A DNA stretch of 64,000 nucleotides from Lutibacter oricola (GCF_900106565.1 NZ_FNNJ01000007.1:62016-126015), one strand, 5' to 3'; shown: positions 27,986 to 37,077, counted from the stretch's first letter. Notes: a model not told the origin generated them from the sequence alone. Made by a program: numbers and translations.

Positions 27986-29656
27986 ATGAAACAGTTTGTA
28001 TTCTTATTTTTTACAGGAATTTTATTTTTTAGTTGTGCTAAAAAATATTCAGAAGAAAACATTTGGGAACCAAAAATATTAAAACAATTCAAACAAAAAG
28101 GAATAGCTTCTAACCTACCCGATTATTCCTACGCAGGTTATGCTTATGGCGAAAAAAAAATTCCAACAGTTAAAGGAAAAACATACACTATTACAGATTT
28201 TGGAGCCATACCAAATGATGAAATTGACGACACAAATGCCATAAATAAAGCTATTGAAACCGCAGGTAAAAATGGCGGAGGAATTGTTTATTTTCCGAAA
28301 GGGAAATTTTTAGTGAATACCGATTCTACAAAAACCGATATTGTTAAAATAAACTATAGCAATATTGTATTGCGTGGTTCTGGTTCAGCAAAAAACGGAA
28401 CCATTATTTTTAGTGGAAGTTCTACACATCAAGCAGAAGATAACAGTCCTTGGTTATCTCCTTTTGTATTTCATACAGGCTTAAATTTACACGGCACATC
28501 ATCGTTTTTTAATGTTAAAGATTTAGATGTTTTTTCTGAAATTAAACAAGACGTTAAAGCCGGAACTTCTATATTAGAACTAAATTCAACAAAAGATTTA
28601 AACGAAGGAGATATTATTTTAATTGCTTTGAACAACACAACGGATGATGGGAATTTAATGAATGATTTAATGCATCCTTTGGAGTTTGAAGAATTTCAAA
28701 AAAGTTATTCTGAAGCTGGAATTCAAAGAGCAGCTTCTTTTCAATACCCTGTCGAAATTGCTAACATTATTGATAATTCTCACATTGAACTAAAACAACC
28801 TACTCGTAGAGATTTATTATTAAAATACAAGCCAACTATTAGTAAAATGCCAATGCTTAAAAATATTGGTGTGGAACATTTTAAATTCGAAAGTGCTTGG
28901 GACGGAAACTACAAACATCACGGTAACAGAGAAATGGATTATGGTTGGGGAGCAATAAATTTGCATCGTGTTGCTAACGGTTGGATTCGTGATATTCATA
29001 TTGATAATTACACACAAACAACACATTTAGTAAATAGCAGAAATGTAACTATTGAAGACATTAAAATTACGGGAAAAATTGGTCATTATTCACCAAAAAT
29101 GTATCATTCATCAGATAATTTGGTTCAAAATATTGAAGTTGAAAATGAAGTTACTCACGGTCCTGGTTTAGAAGGTTGCTCCTTTGGAAATGTTTATAGA
29201 AATATTAGCTATAAATTTCCTACTCCTTTAGATTTACACGGAATGGCAGATGCAGGATTTTGTCCACCAATGTATAACTTGTATGAAAACATAGTTAATG
29301 TAAAACAAATTGCTGGTGGAGCTGCACCACAAAATATTCCACACTCTGGAGAATACAATACTTTTTGGAATATTGGAATGGAAGGTTGGGAAGATGGTGA
29401 GTTTCAAGAAATATTTTTCTCTTGGATTTGGAGAGATTCAATTAAGTTTAAAAATGAACTACATATAGATTGCCATAAACAATATTTACGCAGTATTTTA
29501 GTAGGAGTTTATTCTTCTAACCCAGAAAAACAACTAAGTATTGAACATAGTTTTAAGGACAGAAGTGATGAGTGGATTTATGTTGAAGGCTTAAATACTA
29601 AAAAACCAATGGTCAATTTGTATGAAACTCAGTTAAAATTAAGGCTTAGCAACTAA
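27986..29656 (+). CDS. DUF4955 beta-helix lipoprotein, candidate polysaccharide lyase (copy 2)
   Basis: The 556-residue lipoprotein (FFSC, Cys17) is paralogous to the protein at 22387-23937. Shared segments include SYAGYxYxExxIPTV, FGAIPND, AINKAIETAGKNGGGIVYF and ETQLKLRL at the C-terminus. The beta-helix contains HHGNREMDYGWGAINLHR and WIRDIHIDNYT. It is the last gene of the plus-strand operon. Divergence from copy 1 suggests a different bond or substitution pattern rather than redundancy (inference). No clear terminator follows; the 228 bases to the next gene are A/T-rich. Confidence 0.8.
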   Translation: MKQFVFLFFTGILFFSCAKKYSEENIWEPKILKQFKQKGIASNLPDYSYAGYAYGEKKIPTVKGKTYTITDFGAIPNDEIDDTNAINKAIETAGKNGGGIVYFPKGKFLVNTDSTKTDIVKINYSNIVLRGSGSAKNGTIIFSGSSTHQAEDNSPWLSPFVFHTGLNLHGTSSFFNVKDLDVFSEIKQDVKAGTSILELNSTKDLNEGDIILIALNNTTDDGNLMNDLMHPLEFEEFQKSYSEAGIQRAASFQYPVEIANIIDNSHIELKQPTRRDLLLKYKPTISKMPMLKNIGVEHFKFESAWDGNYKHHGNREMDYGWGAINLHRVANGWIRDIHIDNYTQTTHLVNSRNVTIEDIKITGKIGHYSPKMYHSSDNLVQNIEVENEVTHGPGLEGCSFGNVYRNISYKFPTPLDLHGMADAGFCPPMYNLYENIVNVKQIAGGAAPQNIPHSGEYNTFWNIGMEGWEDGEFQEIFFSWIWRDSIKFKNELHIDCHKQYLRSILVGVYSSNPEKQLSIEHSFKDRSDEWIYVEGLNTKKPMVNLYETQLKLRLSN

Positions 29657-29884
29657 ACCTTTTCTAATTACAATTAATTTTCTCTTTAAGTAGTTATCTA
29701 ATTTACATTCATTCTAATTAAATAAATACATACTTTTATACCTCTAAATAGCATCTTTTTATTAGAACCATATAAAAAAACGTTATATAAAAAATGCCGC
29801 ACTAGGTAAACTAAAGACTTTTTTAACACCTCAGTATTGCTTGCATTTTATTGTTGAATAATAATTAAAATTATAATAACCCCT

Positions 29885-31144
29885 ATGAAACAACTACTCA
29901 AAGTATGCATGTTGTTTTTTGTCATTAATTTACATGCACAACAAGATCAACCAAACACAAACGAAGCAATTATTTACCAAGGAAAAAAACACATTAATTC
30001 TGAGGGTAAAAAATTTAGTTTTGCTTTTGATAAAAACGACAAAATAAAACTAGCTTTTAAAACTGAAAAAGGTAAAAAACTTAAAACAGTAACTGTTAAA
30101 AACATTTTTGGAAAAACAATCTGGAAATCTGAAAACTCATTTGAAATAAATCAAGAAATTGCGATTCCTACTGAAGGTGTTTACACTTTTGAATTTAAAG
30201 CAAAATCTATGGGAAGTAGAGATGTTTTTATAAACATTTCAAGAGCTAGTAACAAACTTTACAACCCAGCTTGGACAAACTTTAACACTTATAAAAAAGA
30301 GTTAGTAAATTACAAAGTAGATAGTATGGTTGGCTATAAAGAGCCAATAGCAGCTAAAAAAGAATTCAAAGTTTTTGATAGGTATTTATACCAAAATATT
30401 GAAACTTTTAATTTTCATTCTCAAGTTCTTGGACAATGGGGAAAACATAAATCACAAGCAAAAGGTTACGATTTAGGAATTGATAAAAATCTAATACCTC
30501 GCAATGGAAAATTTAAAGGCTATACGTATTCTATAAATTCTACCATTGGAGGAGCAAAACATTGGGTTATAGCTGATGTTACGGTTTCAGTTGGCGCATT
30601 ATTTTTAAGTCCAGCAGCAAGTTTTGCCGCACACGGAGCAATGGCATTAGTTGGCCCTCAACCAGGAAACGAACCAATCCAATATTTTATTTCAAACAGA
30701 CATTCCGACATTAATGTTGTTAAAGAAATATACTCTCCAAGTAACAACATAAAAAAAGGTGCAGATAAAGTAGTAGGCGGAGGAAAAAAAATAGGTGGTG
30801 CAATTGTAGGAGCATTTAATAAAAAAGCTGGAAAAAAAATAAGTGGAGGAGGTACAGGAATAAAATCCTACAGTGAAAATGATTTAAGTTACACTCAAAA
30901 AGGAAAAGTAACTAATTTGTTTATTTATTCTTCTAAACCTTATCCAAACGAATGGTTTATAGTTGCAAACCCAGAAAGAACCCAAGCTAAAAATATTCAT
31001 ATGGAAGCCAATGCTATTTTTTACGCCCCTATTTTTAAAAAACTCTTTGCTAATGAGTTAACCTATGATTTAGAAACTATTGAAGTACCAAAAACAACTT
31101 ATCAATATTTTAAATCTACAACTTACAGTTCAATTAAAAATTAG
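29885..31144 (+). CDS. Secreted protein of unknown function (419 residues)
   Basis: The signal peptide ends near LHAQ (residues 16-19). Residues 25-120 look like a beta-sandwich (KKFSFAFDKNDKIKLAFK, IPTEGVYTFEFKA), similar in pattern to pre-peptidase C-type modules. The middle contains hydrophobic and glycine-rich stretches (ALFLSPAASFAAHGAMALVG; VVGGGKKIGGAIVGAF), a possible membrane-interacting hairpin. I do not recognise the family. The next gene starts 24 bases later on the same strand and also encodes a secreted protein with a similar N-terminal module, so the two probably act together. Confidence 0.7.
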   Translation: MKQLLKVCMLFFVINLHAQQDQPNTNEAIIYQGKKHINSEGKKFSFAFDKNDKIKLAFKTEKGKKLKTVTVKNIFGKTIWKSENSFEINQEIAIPTEGVYTFEFKAKSMGSRDVFINISRASNKLYNPAWTNFNTYKKELVNYKVDSMVGYKEPIAAKKEFKVFDRYLYQNIETFNFHSQVLGQWGKHKSQAKGYDLGIDKNLIPRNGKFKGYTYSINSTIGGAKHWVIADVTVSVGALFLSPAASFAAHGAMALVGPQPGNEPIQYFISNRHSDINVVKEIYSPSNNIKKGADKVVGGGKKIGGAIVGAFNKKAGKKISGGGTGIKSYSENDLSYTQKGKVTNLFIYSSKPYPNEWFIVANPERTQAKNIHMEANAIFYAPIFKKLFANELTYDLETIEVPKTTYQYFKSTTYSSIKN

Positions 31145-31168
31145 TCCCCAACTCATAAAAAAGAAAAA

Positions 31169-33181
31169 ATGCTTCAAAAATATATTTACACATTAACCCT
31201 ATTTATTTGCTTTACATTTATTGCAAATGCTCAAGAAACCAAAATAAGTATAGTAAAAGGAAAATATACATCTCAAAAAAAAGCTTCAAAATTAAAAACA
31301 TTTGAAGTTTCTAAAGGAGATATTATTGAAATAAACCTAACCACACTTCATAAAAGAAGAGGATTACATTTATGGGTAAACCAACATCCGGGAGGTTTAA
31401 CAATTCTTGATTTTGAAGATTTAAAAACTTCAAAAAAAACAATTATAGCACAAACCGACGCTATTTTTCAGGTATTTTACGGAGGAAATAAGCTGGATTT
31501 TGAAATTGAAATCGCAAACACAACCAACAAACCTAACGGACCTGGAAAAGGAAAACCTATTGTTGTTCAAATCCCTGACACTTTATACGCTAGCGGTTAC
31601 GTAAACAAACCTATTGGCGAAAGTTATTCCTTAACTCCTTTTAAAGAAAAAGTAATATTAGGAACAACCATTGAACCAGAACAAATTTGTAACAGAAACT
31701 TTTTTACCGGAGTAGATAAAATTGAATTAAACATTCCTAATTTTATTGAAGACGAATACCGTGTTCAAAAATTAAAATCGTACAACGTTACCTTAATTTG
31801 CGGTGGAACTTCTATGCAAAGTTCGCTAATGGGAGTTGTAGATGCTGGAATTGATACTTTTGTAGGTTTACCAGGCTTAAAAAGTAAAAACAAAGGAAAA
31901 ATAGGCAAAGCTTCATCTAACAAACGCTATAAATTCACTAAAAACTTAGATGAACGAAGCGATAAATTAGAAGTTATAAATGAAACCATTGAAATTACAC
32001 AAGAAGGTGCTGAAGATTATTCTGGTAATGAAAATTCTGAAATACTTGAAAAAACAGCATTTATTGTAGATGGAGGCGTTAAAAAAATAGCTTTGGAAAG
32101 CGCTTTAGATGCTACTGGAGCACCAAAAGAAGCTAAAGCCATTATTGGTAAAATAGAATCGTTTCCTAGTGTTAGCGATATGGCTAAAAATGCACTTCAT
32201 AAAATAACTCCAACTATTAAAGGAAGAGCTAGATTAATTGTTGAAGAAGAAAAATTTGTAAAAAAATCTTTTGCAAAAATACCTTCAACAAAAGAGTTTA
32301 TTATTCAAAGTGCCATGAATTACGGAAAAAATTCTGGAGGTTGTTGGGATATTCCTGGAGACAATCCTTCACTTTCAGATGGGAAAAACTTCCAAGTATG
32401 GAATCTTGATGGTGGATTCGATAGAAAATTCAAATTTACAGATTCTTCAATGCCTGGTTATTATGAAATTCAAGTTAGCTACAGTCCACGTTATCGAGTA
32501 AATGTAGACGGTGGACGAACTAAAAACGGTACTAATGTTGAATTATGGTCTAACAACTCAAATAAACGACAAAACTTAAAGCTTAAACATTTAGGCAACG
32601 GTCGTTTTAAAATTTATACAAATACTAACAGAGTTTTATGCCTAGATGGAAGAAAAAACCATAACGGTTCTAACATTCATATTTGGGAAGACCACAACGG
32701 TGCTTGGACAGAATGGTATTTAGTTGACCCTTATACAAAAAAAGCATTTGTACCAACAAAAAATCATACCATTAAAGTACCACAAAACCATAAACTATCT
32801 GATGATGAAGGTGGATTTATTAGTAGACAATTCAAAGTAAATTCAGATAAAAAAGATATTAAAACGCTTCTTACAATTACTAAAAAAACTGCTGAATCCA
32901 AAGCTAAACTACTAGTAGAAGCTATTTATGAAATTACAGATTTTACCGATGTAATTAAATACAAAAGAGTAAGTACACCAGTAACAACCAAAGATTTTTG
33001 GAGTGCTTATAAAATAAATTATAAATATGCCTTAATGTTTGAAGATCAAGTAAAGGACTATTATAAAATTATTGGTAGTAATTCATCTAGACCAACTAGT
33101 GAAGTTGTTGACCCAAACAATGAAAAACAAAAACTTAGATTGTTTAAATACGAACAACTCACAACAACCAAAGCAAACTAG
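31169..33181 (+). CDS. Secreted ricin-type lectin-domain protein of unknown function
   Basis: The 670-residue protein has a signal peptide (cleavage near ANAQ, residue 19-22), a beta-sandwich at 25-118, an uncharacterised region to 380, and a ricin-type beta-trefoil at about 385-525. The trefoil shows repeats such as NGTNVELWSNNSNKRQNLKL, RVLCLDGRKNHNGSN and IHIWEDHNGAWTEWYLVD. Such domains bind galactose or other sugars. The remaining C-terminus is unassigned. It is the second gene of a pair with the 29885 gene and ends directly at a strong terminator. Confidence 0.72.
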   Translation: MLQKYIYTLTLFICFTFIANAQETKISIVKGKYTSQKKASKLKTFEVSKGDIIEINLTTLHKRRGLHLWVNQHPGGLTILDFEDLKTSKKTIIAQTDAIFQVFYGGNKLDFEIEIANTTNKPNGPGKGKPIVVQIPDTLYASGYVNKPIGESYSLTPFKEKVILGTTIEPEQICNRNFFTGVDKIELNIPNFIEDEYRVQKLKSYNVTLICGGTSMQSSLMGVVDAGIDTFVGLPGLKSKNKGKIGKASSNKRYKFTKNLDERSDKLEVINETIEITQEGAEDYSGNENSEILEKTAFIVDGGVKKIALESALDATGAPKEAKAIIGKIESFPSVSDMAKNALHKITPTIKGRARLIVEEEKFVKKSFAKIPSTKEFIIQSAMNYGKNSGGCWDIPGDNPSLSDGKNFQVWNLDGGFDRKFKFTDSSMPGYYEIQVSYSPRYRVNVDGGRTKNGTNVELWSNNSNKRQNLKLKHLGNGRFKIYTNTNRVLCLDGRKNHNGSNIHIWEDHNGAWTEWYLVDPYTKKAFVPTKNHTIKVPQNHKLSDDEGGFISRQFKVNSDKKDIKTLLTITKKTAESKAKLLVEAIYEITDFTDVIKYKRVSTPVTTKDFWSAYKINYKYALMFEDQVKDYYKIIGSNSSRPTSEVVDPNNEKQKLRLFKYEQLTTTKAN

Positions 33182-33227
33182 AATTAAAAAGCGGATAAAA
33201 TTTTAAATTTTATCCGCTTTTTAATTC
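33181..33227. terminator. Bidirectional terminator, 47-bp near-perfect palindrome
   Basis: Arms 33181-33203 and 33205-33227 are exact complements around a single central base, with the core AAAAAGCGGATAAAA and TTTTATCCGCTTTTT. Its first base is the last base of the lectin gene's stop codon. It lies between convergent genes (lectin, plus; fructokinase, minus) and can serve both. Confidence 0.85.
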
Positions 33228-33261
33228 TAAATATTATAGGTTTTACAAACACCAAAATTAA

Positions 33262-34155
33262 TTATGGGTTAATAAAAGCACCCAGATCTTTTTCATCAAT
33301 TACTGGATTTGCACCTTCATTTTTTGCTACAATAGCACCAACAGCACAAGCACAATTAATAGCTTCTTGTGGACTAGCATTTGAAAACAATTTATAAATT
33401 AAAGTACCTAAAAAAGAATCTCCAGAACCAACTGTATCAACAACATCAACATAGTATCCGCAATTGTGATAGTATTTACCATCAATGAATAATACTGCTC
33501 CATGAGATCCTAAAGTAACACAAATAGAATTGGTGTTTGTCTCTTTTGAAATAAATTCAATATTTTGTTCTAATGAATTAAAATTTGACCCCATAAATCG
33601 AGAAACCTCATACAGTTCTTCGTCATTCAATTTTATAAAATCAGCTTCATTCATTAATTCAATAAGAGTATCTTCAGTATAATGTGGCTTCCTTAGGTTT
33701 ACATCAAAAATTTTGTGTTTTGCCACTTTTAATAACTGTAACAATGTTTTTTTTGTTGATTCATCTCTTGATGCTAAACTTCCAAAAACAAAAATATCAG
33801 CACTTTTCACCAATTCTGAATCCTCAATAGATAACCGTATTTTATCCCAAGCTGATGGGTATGTTATATCATAAGATGCATTTCCTTTTTCATTCAACCT
33901 AACATTTACAACTCCTGTTGGATAATTTTCTTTTACTTGAATTGAGTTTGTAGATATTCCTAAACCATCAAAATACGCAATCAATTCTTTCCCATTATCA
34001 TCATTTCCAACAGCACTAATAATTGTAGAATCAACTCCAAATGATTTTAATCTTGAAGTAACATTTAATGGTGCTCCACCTATTTTTTTATGCTTTAAAA
34101 ACACATCAAATAATATTTCTCCAAAACAAACAGCTTTTAATTTTTTCTCTAACAT
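33262..34155 (-). CDS. PfkB-family fructokinase
   Basis: The 297-residue kinase has the PfkB N-terminal motif IGGAPLNVTSRL and the C-terminal signature DTVGSGDSFLGTL with catalytic Asp246. Homologues with GGAPxN usually phosphorylate fructose. Neighbouring sucrose phosphorylase and GH32 genes supply fructose, so it probably makes fructose-6-phosphate in the cytosol. The ATG overlaps the stop of the MFS gene as TAATG. It is the last gene of the sucrose phosphorylase operon. Confidence 0.9.
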   Translation of the reverse strand: MLEKKLKAVCFGEILFDVFLKHKKIGGAPLNVTSRLKSFGVDSTIISAVGNDDNGKELIAYFDGLGISTNSIQVKENYPTGVVNVRLNEKGNASYDITYPSAWDKIRLSIEDSELVKSADIFVFGSLASRDESTKKTLLQLLKVAKHKIFDVNLRKPHYTEDTLIELMNEADFIKLNDEELYEVSRFMGSNFNSLEQNIEFISKETNTNSICVTLGSHGAVLFIDGKYYHNCGYYVDVVDTVGSGDSFLGTLIYKLFSNASPQEAINCACAVGAIVAKNEGANPVIDEKDLGAFINP

Positions 34156-35402
34156 TATAACTCTCTTAAATTAGTATATTCACTTTCATTTAACTTAGAA
34201 ATACGAATATGTGTTGGTTTAAAAATCATATTTAACAAAAACCCAATAAATAATATTGCTGCAAATAGGGTTGCTAACATAAATCCGTAAGTTGCATTTG
34301 AACCAAAAAAATCACTTACCACTCCCATTAATAAAGGGCCAATTGCTGCTCCTGCTGCAGTGAAAAACAAAATAATACCTGCTACAGAACCGTGACTAGA
34401 TTTTGGAAAGCAACTAATTCCTTTTGAATTTATTGTTGGGTAAATTACAGACATAAATAAACCTGAAAGTGGCAACAAAATAACCGTTGCGGTTTCGCTT
34501 ACAAAACTTAACCCGTAACATAGAAGGATTATAAAGCTTGAAACTGACATTACAACTGTCCAATCAAACCGTTCTAACATCCAAGCTCCTAAAAAACGTC
34601 CACCTGCTCGTAAAATAAAAAATATTGGTAAAGCATATAAAGCAATAAATGTAAAACTACCATCATAACCAGAAATTAAAGTTGGCATCCATACATAAAT
34701 TGCAGCTTCAACAGCTACGTATAAAAAAGCAGCTAAAGAAAAACCTAACGCATATTTATCTTTTACCATAAGCAACGTTCTCTCTATGTTTATTGGTTCT
34801 TCGGTTGATTTTTTAGTGTTAGGGTATTTTGCAAAAAAAGCAATAATTATCAATACTACACACAATGTAGCTGCAACAACATACAACCATTTCCAATCTA
34901 CATTTCTAGTTAAAAAATAGCTTACTAAAAACGGACCAATAATAGCTCCTACTCCAAAAAAACCTTCAACTATATTCATTGTTGAAGTATGATCATTGGT
35001 AGATTTTGACATATCGCCAATAAGAGCTAAAGCACCTGTTTTAAAAATACCAATTGCGACCCCTGAAATAATAAGCAACACTAAGAAAAAACCAAAAGTA
35101 TTACCTAACAAAAACAAATAAGAATTAATGGCAAACAAAGCCAAGCCAATAATAATAGTTTTTTTTCGTCCAATTTTATCAGCTATAAAACCCAAGAATA
35201 TTCCTGCTAAAGCAATGGCTGTCATAGGACCATAATGTAATAAACCGGCGGCTGTCATCGATAAATTAAATTCCTTCATTACTTCAGGAATAATTACACC
35301 AACAGCATCTGTTGTCATGGCAAACATCATAAACATCAAATAAGTTAACCACTTAATGTTTTTTTGATTGTACTCTGCCGATTGTACTTGCGTATCTTTC
35401 AT
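34155..35402 (-). CDS. MFS transporter of the sucrose/fructan locus
   Basis: The 415-residue protein has about 12 hydrophobic spans and the MFS loop motif GFIADKIGRKKT between spans 2 and 3. It lies between sucrose phosphorylase and fructokinase genes. It most likely imports sucrose, a short fructan or fructose across the inner membrane. The substrate is inferred from context only. It starts 61 bases after the sucrose phosphorylase gene and is translationally coupled to the fructokinase. Confidence 0.88.
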   Translation of the reverse strand: MKDTQVQSAEYNQKNIKWLTYLMFMMFAMTTDAVGVIIPEVMKEFNLSMTAAGLLHYGPMTAIALAGIFLGFIADKIGRKKTIIIGLALFAINSYLFLLGNTFGFFLVLLIISGVAIGIFKTGALALIGDMSKSTNDHTSTMNIVEGFFGVGAIIGPFLVSYFLTRNVDWKWLYVVAATLCVVLIIIAFFAKYPNTKKSTEEPINIERTLLMVKDKYALGFSLAAFLYVAVEAAIYVWMPTLISGYDGSFTFIALYALPIFFILRAGGRFLGAWMLERFDWTVVMSVSSFIILLCYGLSFVSETATVILLPLSGLFMSVIYPTINSKGISCFPKSSHGSVAGIILFFTAAGAAIGPLLMGVVSDFFGSNATYGFMLATLFAAILFIGFLLNMIFKPTHIRISKLNESEYTNLREL

Positions 35403-35463
35403 TTTATTTATTTCTATAAAATTAAATAATATTACCGATTAAAATGAGCTGTTTTATAAGTTA

Positions 35464-36891
35464 CTATGAAAAACTAGTTTCCATTTTCATAGCTTTTAAA
35501 TCTATTAAAAGTTCTGCCCAATGCTCCTTATTTGTCCATTTTATATTTAGCACATCTTCTGAAGTTTCAATTAAATTAAAATCTCCATTAAATGCTTTAT
35601 GGTTATTCCTTATAATCATTAACTCCTTTAATTTTTTAATTAAAGGCTTTTCTAAATGTGTTTTAATTTCGCTTTTTGTAAAATAATGACGGTTTATATC
35701 TCTACCAACATTAGTTTTCTCTAATAATTCCATATCATTTTCACCAGCAAATAAACCTACGTAATAAACTTGAGGAACTCCAGGTACAAAAAACTGAATA
35801 GCTCTCGCCATTAAGTAAGCGTTTTCATCTCTACCTAACGCATCAAAATAAGTGCAATTTACTTGGTATAAATCCAAATTTGAAGCTGCTGATCCAGTAG
35901 CCTTTAAACTGTTACCTTTGCTATTTGCATGCATTTGATTCACTATTTTATCTAAAATATCATTTTGAATCAATCCTGGTTTTTCATCTTCACCAGCAAC
36001 ATCTACAATTCCAATTCCATCGTGTGTATCTAAAACTGTTAATCCGTTTTTAGGACTCACCTCTAACCATTTTTTAAGGCTAGATGTGTTTTTATTGAAT
36101 AAAGTATCTAAAACTAACACTGGCAATGCAAAATCATATACATAATCTACTCTTTTTGCAATTTCAATTTGAGTTTTATAATATGAATGTATTTCAACTA
36201 ATACCTCTATTCCTTTTGCTTTAGCTTTTTCAGTAAGTTGGCTTATAAATTCATAGGTTTCATCTATCATAAAACAAGATGTTCCTTGTTTTTTAATAGC
36301 ATATCCAGCAGCATCCAAACGAATCATTTTAACCCCTCCTTTTTCAAAAGTATCTAAAATACTTTCCAAATATTTGATTCCAATTTCATTATTTACATCA
36401 ATATCAACTTGATTGCTAGTAAAGGTTGTCCAAATTAATTTAACCGATCCGTCATTTAATTTAAACATTGAAAAAGGAAGATTTGGACGAGGCCTATAGA
36501 TTGTCATCAAATCGGCTTCAGTTGCTCCATTTGGAAACACTGTATTATAATTTAAAAATAAAGAAGCATACTCCGATTTTTCACCTTTTTGAAGATAATC
36601 TTGAAATTGAATTGATTTAGCTGATACGTGATTTACAATTAAATCTGCCATTATATCAACCTCTTCACTTAAATCTTTTAAATCGTTCCAATCGCCTAAT
36701 CTAGGGTCTATTAAATTATGATCTATAGGGTCAAAACCTGCATCTTCTCCATCAATAGGGTAATAAAAAGGTAAAATATGCAAACCTCCAAAAAGTCCTT
36801 TAAATTCATTTTTGAAGAGTGAATTTAAATCTTGAATACTTTTACATCCTAACCTATCTACATACGTTATTAATTGTATTTTATTTTTCAT
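35464..36891 (-). CDS. Sucrose phosphorylase (GH13_18)
   Basis: The 475-residue protein starts MKNKIQLITYVDRLG and has nearly the motif series of the Bifidobacterium adolescentis enzyme. D193 (nucleophile, RLDAAGYA), E233 (acid/base, EIHSYYKTQ) and D291 (LDTHDGIG) are each offset by one from D192, E232 and D290. The acceptor loop AASNLDLYQVN is conserved and its Tyr favours sucrose over sucrose-6-phosphate. The C-terminus is about 30 residues shorter. It would convert sucrose plus phosphate to glucose-1-phosphate and fructose in the cytosol, saving ATP. No signal peptide. First gene of the operon with an MFS transporter and fructokinase. Confidence 0.92.
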   Translation of the reverse strand: MKNKIQLITYVDRLGCKSIQDLNSLFKNEFKGLFGGLHILPFYYPIDGEDAGFDPIDHNLIDPRLGDWNDLKDLSEEVDIMADLIVNHVSAKSIQFQDYLQKGEKSEYASLFLNYNTVFPNGATEADLMTIYRPRPNLPFSMFKLNDGSVKLIWTTFTSNQVDIDVNNEIGIKYLESILDTFEKGGVKMIRLDAAGYAIKKQGTSCFMIDETYEFISQLTEKAKAKGIEVLVEIHSYYKTQIEIAKRVDYVYDFALPVLVLDTLFNKNTSSLKKWLEVSPKNGLTVLDTHDGIGIVDVAGEDEKPGLIQNDILDKIVNQMHANSKGNSLKATGSAASNLDLYQVNCTYFDALGRDENAYLMARAIQFFVPGVPQVYYVGLFAGENDMELLEKTNVGRDINRHYFTKSEIKTHLEKPLIKKLKELMIIRNNHKAFNGDFNLIETSEDVLNIKWTNKEHWAELLIDLKAMKMETSFS

Positions 36892-36927
36892 TTTCTACTT
36901 CGTTTATCGGTGTGGGGAATTAAAAAA

Positions 36928-36985
36928 GTGAACGCTCTCATAGTTTATAAAAAGAACATAACCTAACCTCTTGAGAGCAGTTCAC
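36928..36985. promoter_or_regulatory. Imperfect inverted repeat upstream of sucrose phosphorylase
   Basis: GTGAACGCTCTCA (36928-36940) and TGAGAGCAGTTCAC (36972-36985) are inverted copies with one extra base, separated by 31 bases. It lies 37 bases upstream of the sucrose phosphorylase start, after the susD terminator. It may be a leader-RNA structure or a pair of regulator half-sites. A T-run follows on either side, so weak termination is also possible. Confidence 0.45.
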
Positions 36986-37077
36986 ATTTTTAACCATCTA
37001 AATGGCTCAGCTCAATTCAAGTTTTTTCTTTTAATAAATATTTATTGGTAAAAGTTAATTTCGAAACCTTTAAAAAT

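Noticed and set aside
14320-29656. Island as a classical ulvan locus
   Set aside because: No rhamnosidase, no PL24/25/28 and no SusCD are seen; GH88 plus sulfatase alone do not identify ulvan.
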